NCBI GenBank assembly: GCA_023230905.1
Contig: JALNWL010000172.1
Location: 1 to 5,552, forward strand
From: Syntrophales bacterium
GTDB taxonomy: Bacteria > Desulfobacterota > Syntrophia > Syntrophales > UBA2251
DNA length: 5,552 nt
Direction: 5' to 3'
Position numbers and translations under genes: made by a program. The notes beneath the pieces are model-generated. The model was not told where the DNA came from. It saw only the letters and a program-made list of their open reading frames with translations, and did no database searches. Below, one piece after another: positions 1 to 5,552 of the stretch; position 1 is the stretch's first letter, and every line of letters begins with the position of its first letter.

Positions 1-1500
1 CGCAATCTGGGGCAGCTGGTGGATGCACAGTCGCTGGTGGTGACGCGCCACGTCCCGGAGGCGTTCTCCTACAACCTCCGCCGTCGCGCCGCCGATCCCG
101 CTGTCCACCTCGTCGAAGACGATCGTCGCCACCGAGCCGGTCCGGGCCAGCACCTTCTTCAGGGCTAGGATGATCCGGGACAGCTCGCCCCCGGAGGCGA
201 TCCGGTGAAGGGGCTTCAGCTCCTCCCCGACATTCGTGGACAGAAAAAACTCCGCATCATCCATTCCCCTTGCGTTCAGGGTCGGCCCCGCCACCCCTTC
301 CCCCGAACCGCGGAAAGCGACGCTGAACCGTACATCCGGCATGCGCAGCGTCCGGAGTTCCGTCTCCACCGCACGCTCCAGGACAGCCGCCGCCGCCTTC
401 CGCTGCCCCGACAGGATTTCGGCTTCTCCGAACAAGCGGGCACGGGCCGCCTCCAGGTCGGCCTCCGCGGCATCGAGGTCTTCGTCGATATGGGCCCGGC
501 CCGTCAGCTCGGTCCGCATGGCCTCCGCGCCGTCCAGAACCACAGCCAGCGAGCCGCCGTATTTCCGCTTCAGGCGCGCCAGCACCTCGAGGCGCTCGTC
601 GACGGTCACCGCCCGCTCAGGCTCGACGGGAAGGCGCCGCGAGTACTCCCGTAGGGTGAGGGCCCAGTCCTCCGCCTGATAGTAGATCGCCTCCACGTCC
701 TTTTCGTTCAGGGCAAGACTTGCATCCAGCCGCGCAATCTCACGGACGTCCGTCAGGACCTGCCGGAGTTCCGCCAGGACCGACCCCTCCCGGCCGTAGA
801 GCGTGTCGTAGGCCCGCCGCGCGCTCTCCTGCAGTTTCTGCACGTTTGCGAGAACCTTCTTTTCCGCGAGCAGGCGCTCGTCCTCCCCGACTGTCGTCGC
901 GGCCGCCTCGATTTCCTGGAGCTGGTAGCGGAGCAGGTCTTCCCGCTCGTGCCCCTCGCGCTTCCGCTCGGACAGCTCCCGCACCCGCGCTTTCAGGCCC
1001 TCGTATTCGCCGAACAGGCGTTCGTACAAGCGGCGCGCGGGGCCAAGCCCACCGAAGTCGTCCAGGATATCCAGGTGGTTTTCCGCCTGGAGCAGGAGCT
1101 GATGTTCGTGCTGGCCGCAGATGTTGATCAGGGCTTCGCTCAGCCGCGCCATCATGCCGAGGGTGGCCGGGCTGCCGTTCACGTACACCCGGTTCTTCCC
1201 GGATCGGCTGACCACCCGCCTCAGGAGCAGGCCGTCTTCCCCCTCCAGCCCCATGTCCGCAAGCGTCTCCCGCAGCCGGTCCGTCTCGTCCGTCTGGAAC
1301 AGCGCCTCCACCACGGCGTTTTCCTCGGAGGTGCGGATGATGTCCGGCGAGGCCCGCTCCCCGAGGAGCAGACCGACGGCGCCGATCAGGATGGACTTTC
1401 CGGCGCCGGTCTCTCCGGAGATGACGTTGAGCCCGGGCCCGAAGCCGCAGTGCAGCTCGTCGATGATGGCGAAGTTCTTGATCCTGAGTTCAACGAGCAT
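1..1500 (-). CDS. recN: DNA repair protein RecN, C-terminus cut by window edge
   Basis: RecN is an SMC-like ATPase that acts in the cytoplasm on RecA-dependent double-strand-break repair. I translated 500 codons without a stop. The family is about 550 residues, so roughly the last 50-60 are missing. Visible motifs in order: Walker A GETGAGKS (29-36) after the typical start MLVELRIKNFAIIDEL; the RecN hallmark GQHEHQ (129-134); a long Glu/Arg/Ala-rich coiled-coil stretch (about 150-410); LKRKYG (310-315); ABC signature ASGGELSR (435-442); Walker B VFDEVDSGIGG (461-471); then LPQIA at the edge. The ATG at 1500 is preceded by GGAGGT with suitable spacing. It lies 63 bases downstream of nadK in the same direction, so the two are probably co-transcribed. 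No LexA-like box is visible before it. Oddity: the usual THLPQ reads HQLPQ (see findings). The family assignment is very secure. Confidence 0.97.
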   Translation of the reverse strand, partial: MLVELRIKNFAIIDELHCGFGPGLNVISGETGAGKSILIGAVGLLLGERASPDIIRTSEENAVVEALFQTDETDRLRETLADMGLEGEDGLLLRRVVSRSGKNRVYVNGSPATLGMMARLSEALINICGQHEHQLLLQAENHLDILDDFGGLGPARRLYERLFGEYEGLKARVRELSERKREGHEREDLLRYQLQEIEAAATTVGEDERLLAEKKVLANVQKLQESARRAYDTLYGREGSVLAELRQVLTDVREIARLDASLALNEKDVEAIYYQAEDWALTLREYSRRLPVEPERAVTVDERLEVLARLKRKYGGSLAVVLDGAEAMRTELTGRAHIDEDLDAAEADLEAARARLFGEAEILSGQRKAAAAVLERAVETELRTLRMPDVRFSVAFRGSGEGVAGPTLNARGMDDAEFFLSTNVGEELKPLHRIASGGELSRIILALKKVLARTGSVATIVFDEVDSGIGGATAEVVGERLRDVARHHQRLCIHQLPQIA

Positions 1501-1504
1501 CTCC

Positions 1505-1510
1505 ACCTCC
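1505..1510 (-). promoter_or_regulatory. Shine-Dalgarno sequence of recN
   Basis: On the minus strand GGAGGT lies four bases before the ATG at 1500. It supports that start over the in-frame GTG codons immediately upstream, which overlap the site itself. Confidence 0.75.
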
Positions 1511-1563
1511 ACTCCCCGCCGGGGGGTCGATCACGGGAGGTTCGGCCTTGCCGGTAACCCGCC

Positions 1564-2451
1564 TCAGGGCCGCCCCTTCTCGATGCCTGCGGGGAGGGTT
1601 CCCCACCCCAGCTTCGTCCGCAGGATCGCCTGGTAGTCGCGATGGGGAGACGCCACCAGATGGGTGACAAAGGGGGATTTGCGGATGGCGACGGTATCGC
1701 CGTTCTTCACCGTATAGGAGACCTGCCCGTCGAGGGTGACGGTAGCCCCCTCCTCCCGGGTCCATAGGATGATCTCGACCGTGGCATCCTCCGGCAGGAT
1801 GATCGGGCGGTTTGTCAGGGTATGGGGGCAGATGGGGTTCAGGATGATCAGGGCCTGCTCGGGGAACACGATCGGCCCGCCCCCGGAAAGGGAATAGGCG
1901 GTGGAGCCGGTCGGGGTGGAGATGATCAGCCCGTCCGCTTTGAAGGTGGTCAGGTAGCAGTCGTTGACGATCGTCTCCATCTCCACCATTCGGGAGAAAT
2001 TGCCGCGATGGATGACCACGTCGTTGAACAGCGTCCGCTCCTTGACCGGCTGCCGTTCCCGGCTGATGGAGGCGTCGAGCATCATCCGCCGCTCGATGCG
2101 GCAGTCCCCCCGGAGGATCATCTCCATGGCGCCGATCATCTCGCTCAGGTTGATCTCCGTCAGGTAGCCGAACCCGCCCATGTTGATCCCGACGATGGGG
2201 ATATCGACCTCCCGGGCGGTCCGCGCCGTCCGCAGCAGTGTCCCGTCGCCGCCGAAGACGACGATCATGTCCACTGTATGCACGAGCTTGTTCCGGTCTA
2301 GGCCGCGTTCCTCGCCGCTTTTGCGGGCCAGGGCGTCCTCGAAGAAGACCGCCACGCCCCGCTCGACGAGCCAGCGCTTCAGGATGAGCGCGTATTCCGG
2401 AGATTTTTCCTTTTCGACATTGGCGATGACGCCGATTTTTTTGATGTTCAT
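1564..2451 (-). CDS. nadK: NAD kinase (ATP-NAD kinase, NadK/PpnK)
   Basis: NadK phosphorylates NAD+ to NADP+ in the cytoplasm and is the source of cellular NADP(H). From the chosen start the protein has 295 residues, a normal length. Motifs: GGDGT (67-71), the phosphate-binding and catalytic signature; NMGGFGYLTE (90-99); RRMMLD (121-126); NDVVIHRG (143-150); the long NAD-binding block around DGLIISTPTGSTAYSL (173-188) followed by GGGPIV; NPICPHTLTNRP (205-216); LDGQ (240-243); and a family-like KLGWG near the C-terminus (280-284). The frame stays open upstream to an ATG at 2559. That extra 36-residue stretch is not NadK-like, and MNIKKIGVIA is a typical family N-terminus, so I start at 2451. 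The ribosome site is weak (GGGG), and the adjacent GTG at 2454 is an alternative. The gene is first in a likely nadK-recN operon, diverging from the rdgC-like gene. All key residues appear present. Confidence 0.97.
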   Translation of the reverse strand: MNIKKIGVIANVEKEKSPEYALILKRWLVERGVAVFFEDALARKSGEERGLDRNKLVHTVDMIVVFGGDGTLLRTARTAREVDIPIVGINMGGFGYLTEINLSEMIGAMEMILRGDCRIERRMMLDASISRERQPVKERTLFNDVVIHRGNFSRMVEMETIVNDCYLTTFKADGLIISTPTGSTAYSLSGGGPIVFPEQALIILNPICPHTLTNRPIILPEDATVEIILWTREEGATVTLDGQVSYTVKNGDTVAIRKSPFVTHLVASPHRDYQAILRTKLGWGTLPAGIEKGRP

Positions 2452-2540
2452 CACGGACCCCGCGGGAAAGCTGCGTGTTGACCTATCACAAAAATAAAAC
2501 GCTGTCCACGACGGAATTGGTTTATGATCCCAAATGGTTA

Positions 2541-2568
2541 GTCCGGGTCGATCCATCAACGCCCGGTC
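2541..2568. repeat. Imperfect inverted repeat in the divergent intergenic region
   Basis: GTCCGGG (2541-2547) and CCCGGTC (2562-2568) form 7-base arms with one mismatch around a 14-base spacer. The repeat ends 10 bases upstream of the -35 element of the rightward promoter. That position suits a regulator site, but the arms are short and GC-rich, so chance is possible. The rest of the 2452-2627 gap holds an AT-rich stretch (2488-2528) and no gene. The best leftward promoter guess there, TGGACA at 2508-2503 with GATAGG at 2487-2482 on the minus strand, has only a 15-base spacer and is not called. Confidence 0.35.
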
Positions 2569-2578
2569 AGAGATCCGC

Positions 2579-2608
2579 TTGACAACAGGCGAGATATTGC
2601 GCTACGGT
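2579..2608 (+). promoter_or_regulatory. Probable sigma-70-type promoter of the rdgC-like/mla operon
   Basis: A perfect -35 box TTGACA (2579-2584) is followed by an 18-base spacer and TACGGT (2603-2608). The latter keeps the TA and final T of the -10 consensus. Transcription would begin near 2615, giving a leader of about 12 bases that still includes the Shine-Dalgarno sequence at 2618. The frame is open back to a GTG at 2607, inside the -10 box, so that codon cannot be the start if this promoter is used. Confidence 0.6.
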
Positions 2609-2617
2609 GCGCCACTT

Positions 2618-2623
2618 GGAGGA
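2618..2623 (+). promoter_or_regulatory. Shine-Dalgarno sequence of the rdgC-like gene
   Basis: GGAGGA sits four bases before the ATG at 2628. It decides that start over the in-frame GTG at 2607, which has no ribosome site and overlaps the promoter. Confidence 0.8.
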
Positions 2624-2627
2624 CATC

Positions 2628-3755
2628 ATGGGCTTGCTGTCGGGAACCTGGACCTTTTCTCGCCATCGCGTTGTGGGCGATCTGCCGCCGAAGTTTCCGG
2701 CGTTCATTAACGAACGGATCCGGCGCTACTCCTTTGCCGAACTGGAACGGTCCACCGCGGAGCAGACCCTGGGATGGACGTCGGCCGAGGACGTCCTCGA
2801 CACGGCCTTTTCGTATGCAAAATACGCTGTGGGGGATTTCCTCGTCTTCGCCCTCCGGATCGACCGAAAGACCGTCCCCCCGTCCCTGCTCCGGATCCGG
2901 GCCCTGGCAGCCCAGAACGCCCGGCTGACGGAAACGGGCCGCAAGCGCCTCTCCCGCGAAGAAAACGAGGCGATCCGGGAACGGGTCCGCCTGGAGATCC
3001 TGCACGCCGCCCTGCCCGTCCCCGCCCTGTTCGAGGTCTGCTGGTCCGTCTCCGACAAAACCCTCTATTTCAGTTCGCTCGCCCCCAGGATCATGCAGGA
3101 CTTCCAGGATCTCTTCAAGGAATCCTTTTCGCTGACGCCCTGCCCCCTCCTCCCGTGGGAGGCGGAATTCCTGGACGCGGACACGGCCGAACGGCTGGCC
3201 TCATGGACCCGGAAGCGCGGCGCCGACGCCGCGGACGACGGCCTCGCGTCCGATCCCTCCCTCCTCGGGCGCGAATTCCTCACCTGGCTCTGGTTCAAGA
3301 GCGAGGAGCGAAACGGCAGGATCACCCTGCCGGACACGGGCGACGTGGAGTTGCACTTCCAGCGGCGTCTCGTCCTCGAATCCGGCGAGGGCGAATACTT
3401 CTCCTCCGTCACCTGCCAGGGCCTCAACGCCGACCTCAAGGAGGGGAAGGAGGCCCTGCGCCAGGGGAAGAAGATCCGCGAGGCGCGGCTGAAACTCATG
3501 CGGGACGACCTGACGTGGGAGTTCACTTTTAAGGCCGACGCCTTCGCTTTTCAGACGATGAAGCTCCCCGCCACCTTCACTGAAGCCGGGGAGGCGGAGG
3601 ACACCGAGGAGGGACGCACGCTGGAACGGATCTACCTGATCCGGACGGGCGTCGATTTGATGGACCAACTCTGGGCCGACTTCTTCCGCTCGCGCCTCTC
3701 GCCCCGGTGGGCAACTGAAGAAATGCCGCGCCTGAAAACCTGGATCGGACGATGA
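2628..3755 (+). CDS. RdgC-family protein (recombination-associated, divergent)
   Basis: The 375-residue product resembles RdgC, the ring-shaped dimer that binds double-stranded DNA and restrains RecA in E. coli. Matching features: LGWTSAEDVLDTAF (48-61), like the LGW/MGW segment of RdgC; a Val-Pro followed by a charged helix ending in RERVRLEILHAALP (117-130), like the KDEVLHSLLP region; and a C-terminal Asp-Leu/Lys-rich helix (269-290) leading to alternating beta strands (296-313). It is longer than E. coli RdgC (about 303 residues). Likely insertions are the FLTWLWFKSE segment (217-226) and an acidic linker (320-330). By my hand alignment the DNA-contact residues Arg118 and Phe120 of E. coli RdgC fall on Val131 and Ala133, and Lys211 on Cys263, with Gln212 kept as Gln264. 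No signal peptide or membrane segment is seen, so it should be cytoplasmic. It is first in an operon and overlaps mlaE by four bases. The family call is good, but function is uncertain, so no symbol is given. Confidence 0.8.
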   Translation: MGLLSGTWTFSRHRVVGDLPPKFPAFINERIRRYSFAELERSTAEQTLGWTSAEDVLDTAFSYAKYAVGDFLVFALRIDRKTVPPSLLRIRALAAQNARLTETGRKRLSREENEAIRERVRLEILHAALPVPALFEVCWSVSDKTLYFSSLAPRIMQDFQDLFKESFSLTPCPLLPWEAEFLDADTAERLASWTRKRGADAADDGLASDPSLLGREFLTWLWFKSEERNGRITLPDTGDVELHFQRRLVLESGEGEYFSSVTCQGLNADLKEGKEALRQGKKIREARLKLMRDDLTWEFTFKADAFAFQTMKLPATFTEAGEAEDTEEGRTLERIYLIRTGVDLMDQLWADFFRSRLSPRWATEEMPRLKTWIGR

Positions 3756-4939
3756 AACGGTGGGTCCCCGACCCCCATCCGCCTGAAGCCTCCGGCCGAA
3801 TGCAGCGTCTCCTTGCGCTGCGGCGGGACACGACCGGGACCGGGAACCTGCGCCTGTCGGTCTCCGGCCCCCTCGACCGGGACGCCTTCACGGACTTTCA
3901 CGCCGAATGGCTGGCCCTCCTGCCGGATATCGAGGCCGCTCACCCGGAGCGAATCGCGATCGACCTCGCCCCGGTCTCGACCGCGGATAGCGTGGGGGCC
4001 CTGCTTTTGATGCAGATGGAGACGGACCTCGGACAGCGTTCGATCGCCGCTGATTTCCTTCATGCGTCCGGCGACATCGAAGCGATGTTCTCGCTGCTGC
4101 GCGAACAGGCCGCCCCGTCCCGCATGGGCCCGGTCCAGACGCACGCGGGAAACCCGCTGGTCCGCGTCGGCGACGCCGGCGTCCGCGCCCTTCAGGAATT
4201 CGTCGTCCTCATGACCTTTTTCGGCGAGATGATCGCGGCCCTCGCCGACGCCGTCCGCCATCCCCGCTCCGTCCGCTGGGGCGACGTCCTTGGCTCCGTC
4301 CAGCGTGCGGGACTGGAGGGCCTGCCGATCGTCGGCCTCATCAGTTTCCTGCTGGGCCTCATCATCGCCTTCATGTCGTCGCTGCAGCTCAAGCCCCTCG
4401 GGGCCGGCGTCTATGTGGCCGCGCTCGTCGGCATCTCGGTCGTCAAGGAACTGGGGCCCATCATGACCGCGATCGTCGTGGCCGGGCGCTCCGGCTCGGC
4501 CTTCGCCGCCGAGATCGGCACCATGAAGGTCAACGAGGAGGTGGACGCCCTCGTCATCATGGGCTTCGACCCGATGAAATTCATCGCCCTGCCGAAGATC
4601 CTGGCCGCCGTGATCGTGCTGCCGCTCCTGACCCTCTACGCGGACCTCTTCGCCATCCTCGGGGGCCTCGTCGTGGGCGTGCTGGGGCTCGACCTGACCG
4701 CGCAGACCTACATCCACCAGACCCTGCAGGGCATTCGGGTGACGGACATCTCGACGAGCCTGCTGAAGGCCGTCGTCTTCGCCGTCCTCATCGCCGGCAT
4801 CTCGTGCCAGCGCGGGTTCCTCGTGACCGGGGCCGCGGAGGCCGTCGGGCGTCAGACCACGTCCGCCGTCGTCTCCTCGCTGTTCCTCGTCATCATCGCC
4901 GATTCCGTGTTCGCGATCGCGCTGCACTATATCCGTTGA
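3752..4939 (+). CDS. mlaE: STAS-MlaE fusion, permease of Mla/MCE phospholipid ABC transporter
   Basis: This 395-residue inner-membrane permease belongs to the transporter that moves phospholipids between inner and outer membrane (MlaFEDB in E. coli). Residues about 31-118 form a soluble STAS domain with the motif IDLAPVSTADSVGALLL (70-86), which corresponds to separate MlaB in E. coli. Residues about 145-395 are the MlaE domain. It has an amphipathic entry helix (145-168) and hydrophobic segments near 190-210, 219-245, 279-312, 335-352 and 371-392. The family signature KELGPIMTAIVVAGRSGSAF (232-251) continues into AAEIGTMKVNEEVDAL, and the conserved TGAAEAVGRQTTSAVV lies at 359-374. The ATG overlaps the stop of the rdgC-like gene (ATGA) and has only a poor Shine-Dalgarno sequence, suggesting translational coupling. 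The alternative ATG at 3800 has no ribosome site either. The N-terminal 16 residues are Pro-rich and unstructured-looking. Family assignment is secure; the cargo is inferred from the family. Confidence 0.93.
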   Translation: MKRWVPDPHPPEASGRMQRLLALRRDTTGTGNLRLSVSGPLDRDAFTDFHAEWLALLPDIEAAHPERIAIDLAPVSTADSVGALLLMQMETDLGQRSIAADFLHASGDIEAMFSLLREQAAPSRMGPVQTHAGNPLVRVGDAGVRALQEFVVLMTFFGEMIAALADAVRHPRSVRWGDVLGSVQRAGLEGLPIVGLISFLLGLIIAFMSSLQLKPLGAGVYVAALVGISVVKELGPIMTAIVVAGRSGSAFAAEIGTMKVNEEVDALVIMGFDPMKFIALPKILAAVIVLPLLTLYADLFAILGGLVVGVLGLDLTAQTYIHQTLQGIRVTDISTSLLKAVVFAVLIAGISCQRGFLVTGAAEAVGRQTTSAVVSSLFLVIIADSVFAIALHYIR

Positions 4940-4941
4940 CC

Positions 4942-4955
4942 CGGCCCGCGGGCCG
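4942..4955 (+). repeat. Perfect 14-base palindrome between mlaE and mlaF
   Basis: CGGCCCGCGGGCCG is its own reverse complement. As RNA it can form a 5-pair GC stem with a CGCG loop. It lies two bases after the mlaE stop and one base before the mlaF ribosome site. No T-run follows, so it is not an intrinsic terminator. It could tune mlaF translation or mRNA ends, or be a chance effect of high GC. Confidence 0.5.
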
Positions 4956-4956
4956 T

Positions 4957-4962
4957 GGAGGA
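4957..4962 (+). promoter_or_regulatory. Shine-Dalgarno sequence of mlaF
   Basis: GGAGGA directly abuts the ATG at 4963 and is three bases from the next in-frame ATG at 4966. Zero spacing is unfavourable, so the second ATG is the likelier start. Confidence 0.75.
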
Positions 4963-4965
4963 ATG

Positions 4966-5552
4966 ATGAAACCGGACATTCCGGCCATTGCCGTGGAAAA
5001 TCTCACCGCCCGCTACGGCGAGCGGACGATCCTCGAGGGGGTGACCTGCGCGGTCCGGCCCGGCGAGGTCTTCCTCATCATCGGAGGCAGCGGCTGCGGG
5101 AAATCGACCCTGCTCAAGTACATGATCGGCCTGTATACGCCGGCCGTCGGGCGGGTGTGCGTCCACGGGATCGATCTCAGCACCCTGGACGAGGAGGCGC
5201 TCCTCGGCATGCGCAAGGGGATGGGCGTTCTGTTCCAGTCCGGGGCCCTCATCGGCTCCATGACGCTCTTCGAGAACGTCGCCCTTCCTTTGAGCGAGCA
5301 CACCCGCCTGCCGGACGAGACGATCGCCCGGATCGTCCGGATGAAGCTGGCCCTGGTGGATCTGGCCGGCTACGAGAACCTCTATCCGGCCGAGCTGTCC
5401 GGCGGGATGAAGAAGCGGGCGGGGCTGGCCCGCGCCATGGCCCTCGACCCGAAAATTCTTTTTTTCGACGAGCCTTCGTCGGGGCTGGACCCCGTCTCGT
5501 CCGCCGAACTCGAAGCCACGATCACCCGGATCAACAGGGGGACGGGCACCAC
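4966..5552 (+). CDS. mlaF: MlaF-type ABC transporter ATPase, C-terminus cut by window edge
   Basis: This is the cytoplasmic ATPase that powers the Mla/MCE phospholipid transporter and docks on MlaE. I read 195 codons without a stop; the family is about 250-270 residues, so the last quarter is missing. Motifs: aromatic Tyr17 of the A-loop; Walker A GGSGCGKST (40-48); Q-loop with the Mla-typical LFQSGAL (89-95, Gln91); signature LSGGMKKRAGLARAMALDP (144-162), where Met in LSGGM is usual for MlaF and rare in other ABC proteins; Walker B ILFFDEP (164-170, Asp168, Glu169); D-loop SGLD (172-175). The H-loop lies beyond the edge. It starts 26 bases after mlaE in the same direction, clearly the same operon. 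An ATG one codon earlier (4963) is possible. No defect is visible. An MlaD-like MCE protein is expected next, which is inference. Confidence 0.95.
   Translation, partial: MKPDIPAIAVENLTARYGERTILEGVTCAVRPGEVFLIIGGSGCGKSTLLKYMIGLYTPAVGRVCVHGIDLSTLDEEALLGMRKGMGVLFQSGALIGSMTLFENVALPLSEHTRLPDETIARIVRMKLALVDLAGYENLYPAELSGGMKKRAGLARAMALDPKILFFDEPSSGLDPVSSAELEATITRINRGTGT

Noticed and set aside
205..1557. Several plus-strand open frames of 135-202 codons opposite recN
   Set aside because: They are Arg/Pro/Ser-rich shadows of the recN coding strand, lack ribosome sites, and resemble no protein. recN carries every expected motif.
1501..1563. LexA box or independent SOS promoter before recN
   Set aside because: I looked for CTGT-N8-ACAG and GAAC-spaced-GTTC patterns on both strands and saw none. 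The short gap fits read-through from nadK.
2523..2528. TATGAT as a rightward -10 element
   Set aside because: It is a good hexamer, but no acceptable -35 lies 16-18 bases upstream. The TTGACA at 2579 gives a better promoter.
2452..2559. N-terminal extension of NadK to the ATG at 2559
   Set aside because: The extra 36 residues do not look like NadK, and the family-typical MNIKKIGVIA begins at 2451. The extension would also cover the intergenic control region.
2607..2627. GTG start at 2607 for the RdgC-like protein
   Set aside because: The codon overlaps the likely -10 box and has no ribosome site, while ATG 2628 has GGAGGA four bases upstream.
2774..3532. Plus-strand open frame of 252 codons inside the RdgC-like gene
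   Set aside because: It is Pro/Arg/Gly-rich, has no ribosome site or family resemblance, and is an out-of-frame shadow.
3632..4927. Long open frame (431 codons) antisense to the whole mlaE gene
   Set aside because: Its product is a low-complexity run of Asp, Gly, His, Arg and Gln with no recognisable domain. Strong G/C third positions in mlaE remove stops from the opposite strand. The mlaE frame is a clear family match.
4942..4955. Palindrome as a transcription terminator
   Set aside because: No T-run follows, and mlaF begins at once in the same direction, so termination here would make no sense.

Overview
The window is GC-rich bacterial chromosome with strong C/G preference at third codon positions. 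It carries five genes in two divergent groups, and every gene resembles a known family. The gene types, the recN-nadK pair and the STAS-fused Mla permease suggest a Gram-negative, outer-membrane-bearing organism. My best guess is Desulfobacterota (former Deltaproteobacteria, Syntrophus-like). That is an impression from protein style, not a tested placement.

Left part, minus strand (2451 down to 1): nadK (NAD kinase, complete) is followed after 63 bases by recN (double-strand-break repair ATPase). recN lacks its C-terminal end because it runs off the left edge. This nadK-recN adjacency is conserved in many bacteria.

Middle (2452-2627): a 176-base divergent intergenic region, visibly more AT-rich than its surroundings. 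It holds a good sigma-70-type promoter pointing right (TTGACA, 18-base spacer, TACGGT), an imperfect inverted repeat just upstream of it, and a clear Shine-Dalgarno sequence. No convincing promoter for nadK was found.

Right part, plus strand (2628-5552): a divergent RdgC-family protein overlaps by four bases (ATGA) a STAS-MlaE fusion permease. An MlaF-type ABC ATPase follows 26 bases later and is cut by the right edge. MlaE and MlaF are the membrane and motor parts of an Mla/MCE phospholipid transporter that maintains outer-membrane lipid asymmetry. The fused STAS domain replaces separate MlaB. A substrate-binding MCE protein (MlaD) probably follows outside the window.

No RNA gene, mobile element or CRISPR array was found. 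The most unusual point is the apparent co-transcription and translational coupling of a diverged RdgC-like protein, with changed DNA-contact positions, to a lipid-transport operon. The second is a possible change at the switch histidine of RecN. Neither amounts to a demonstrated new system.
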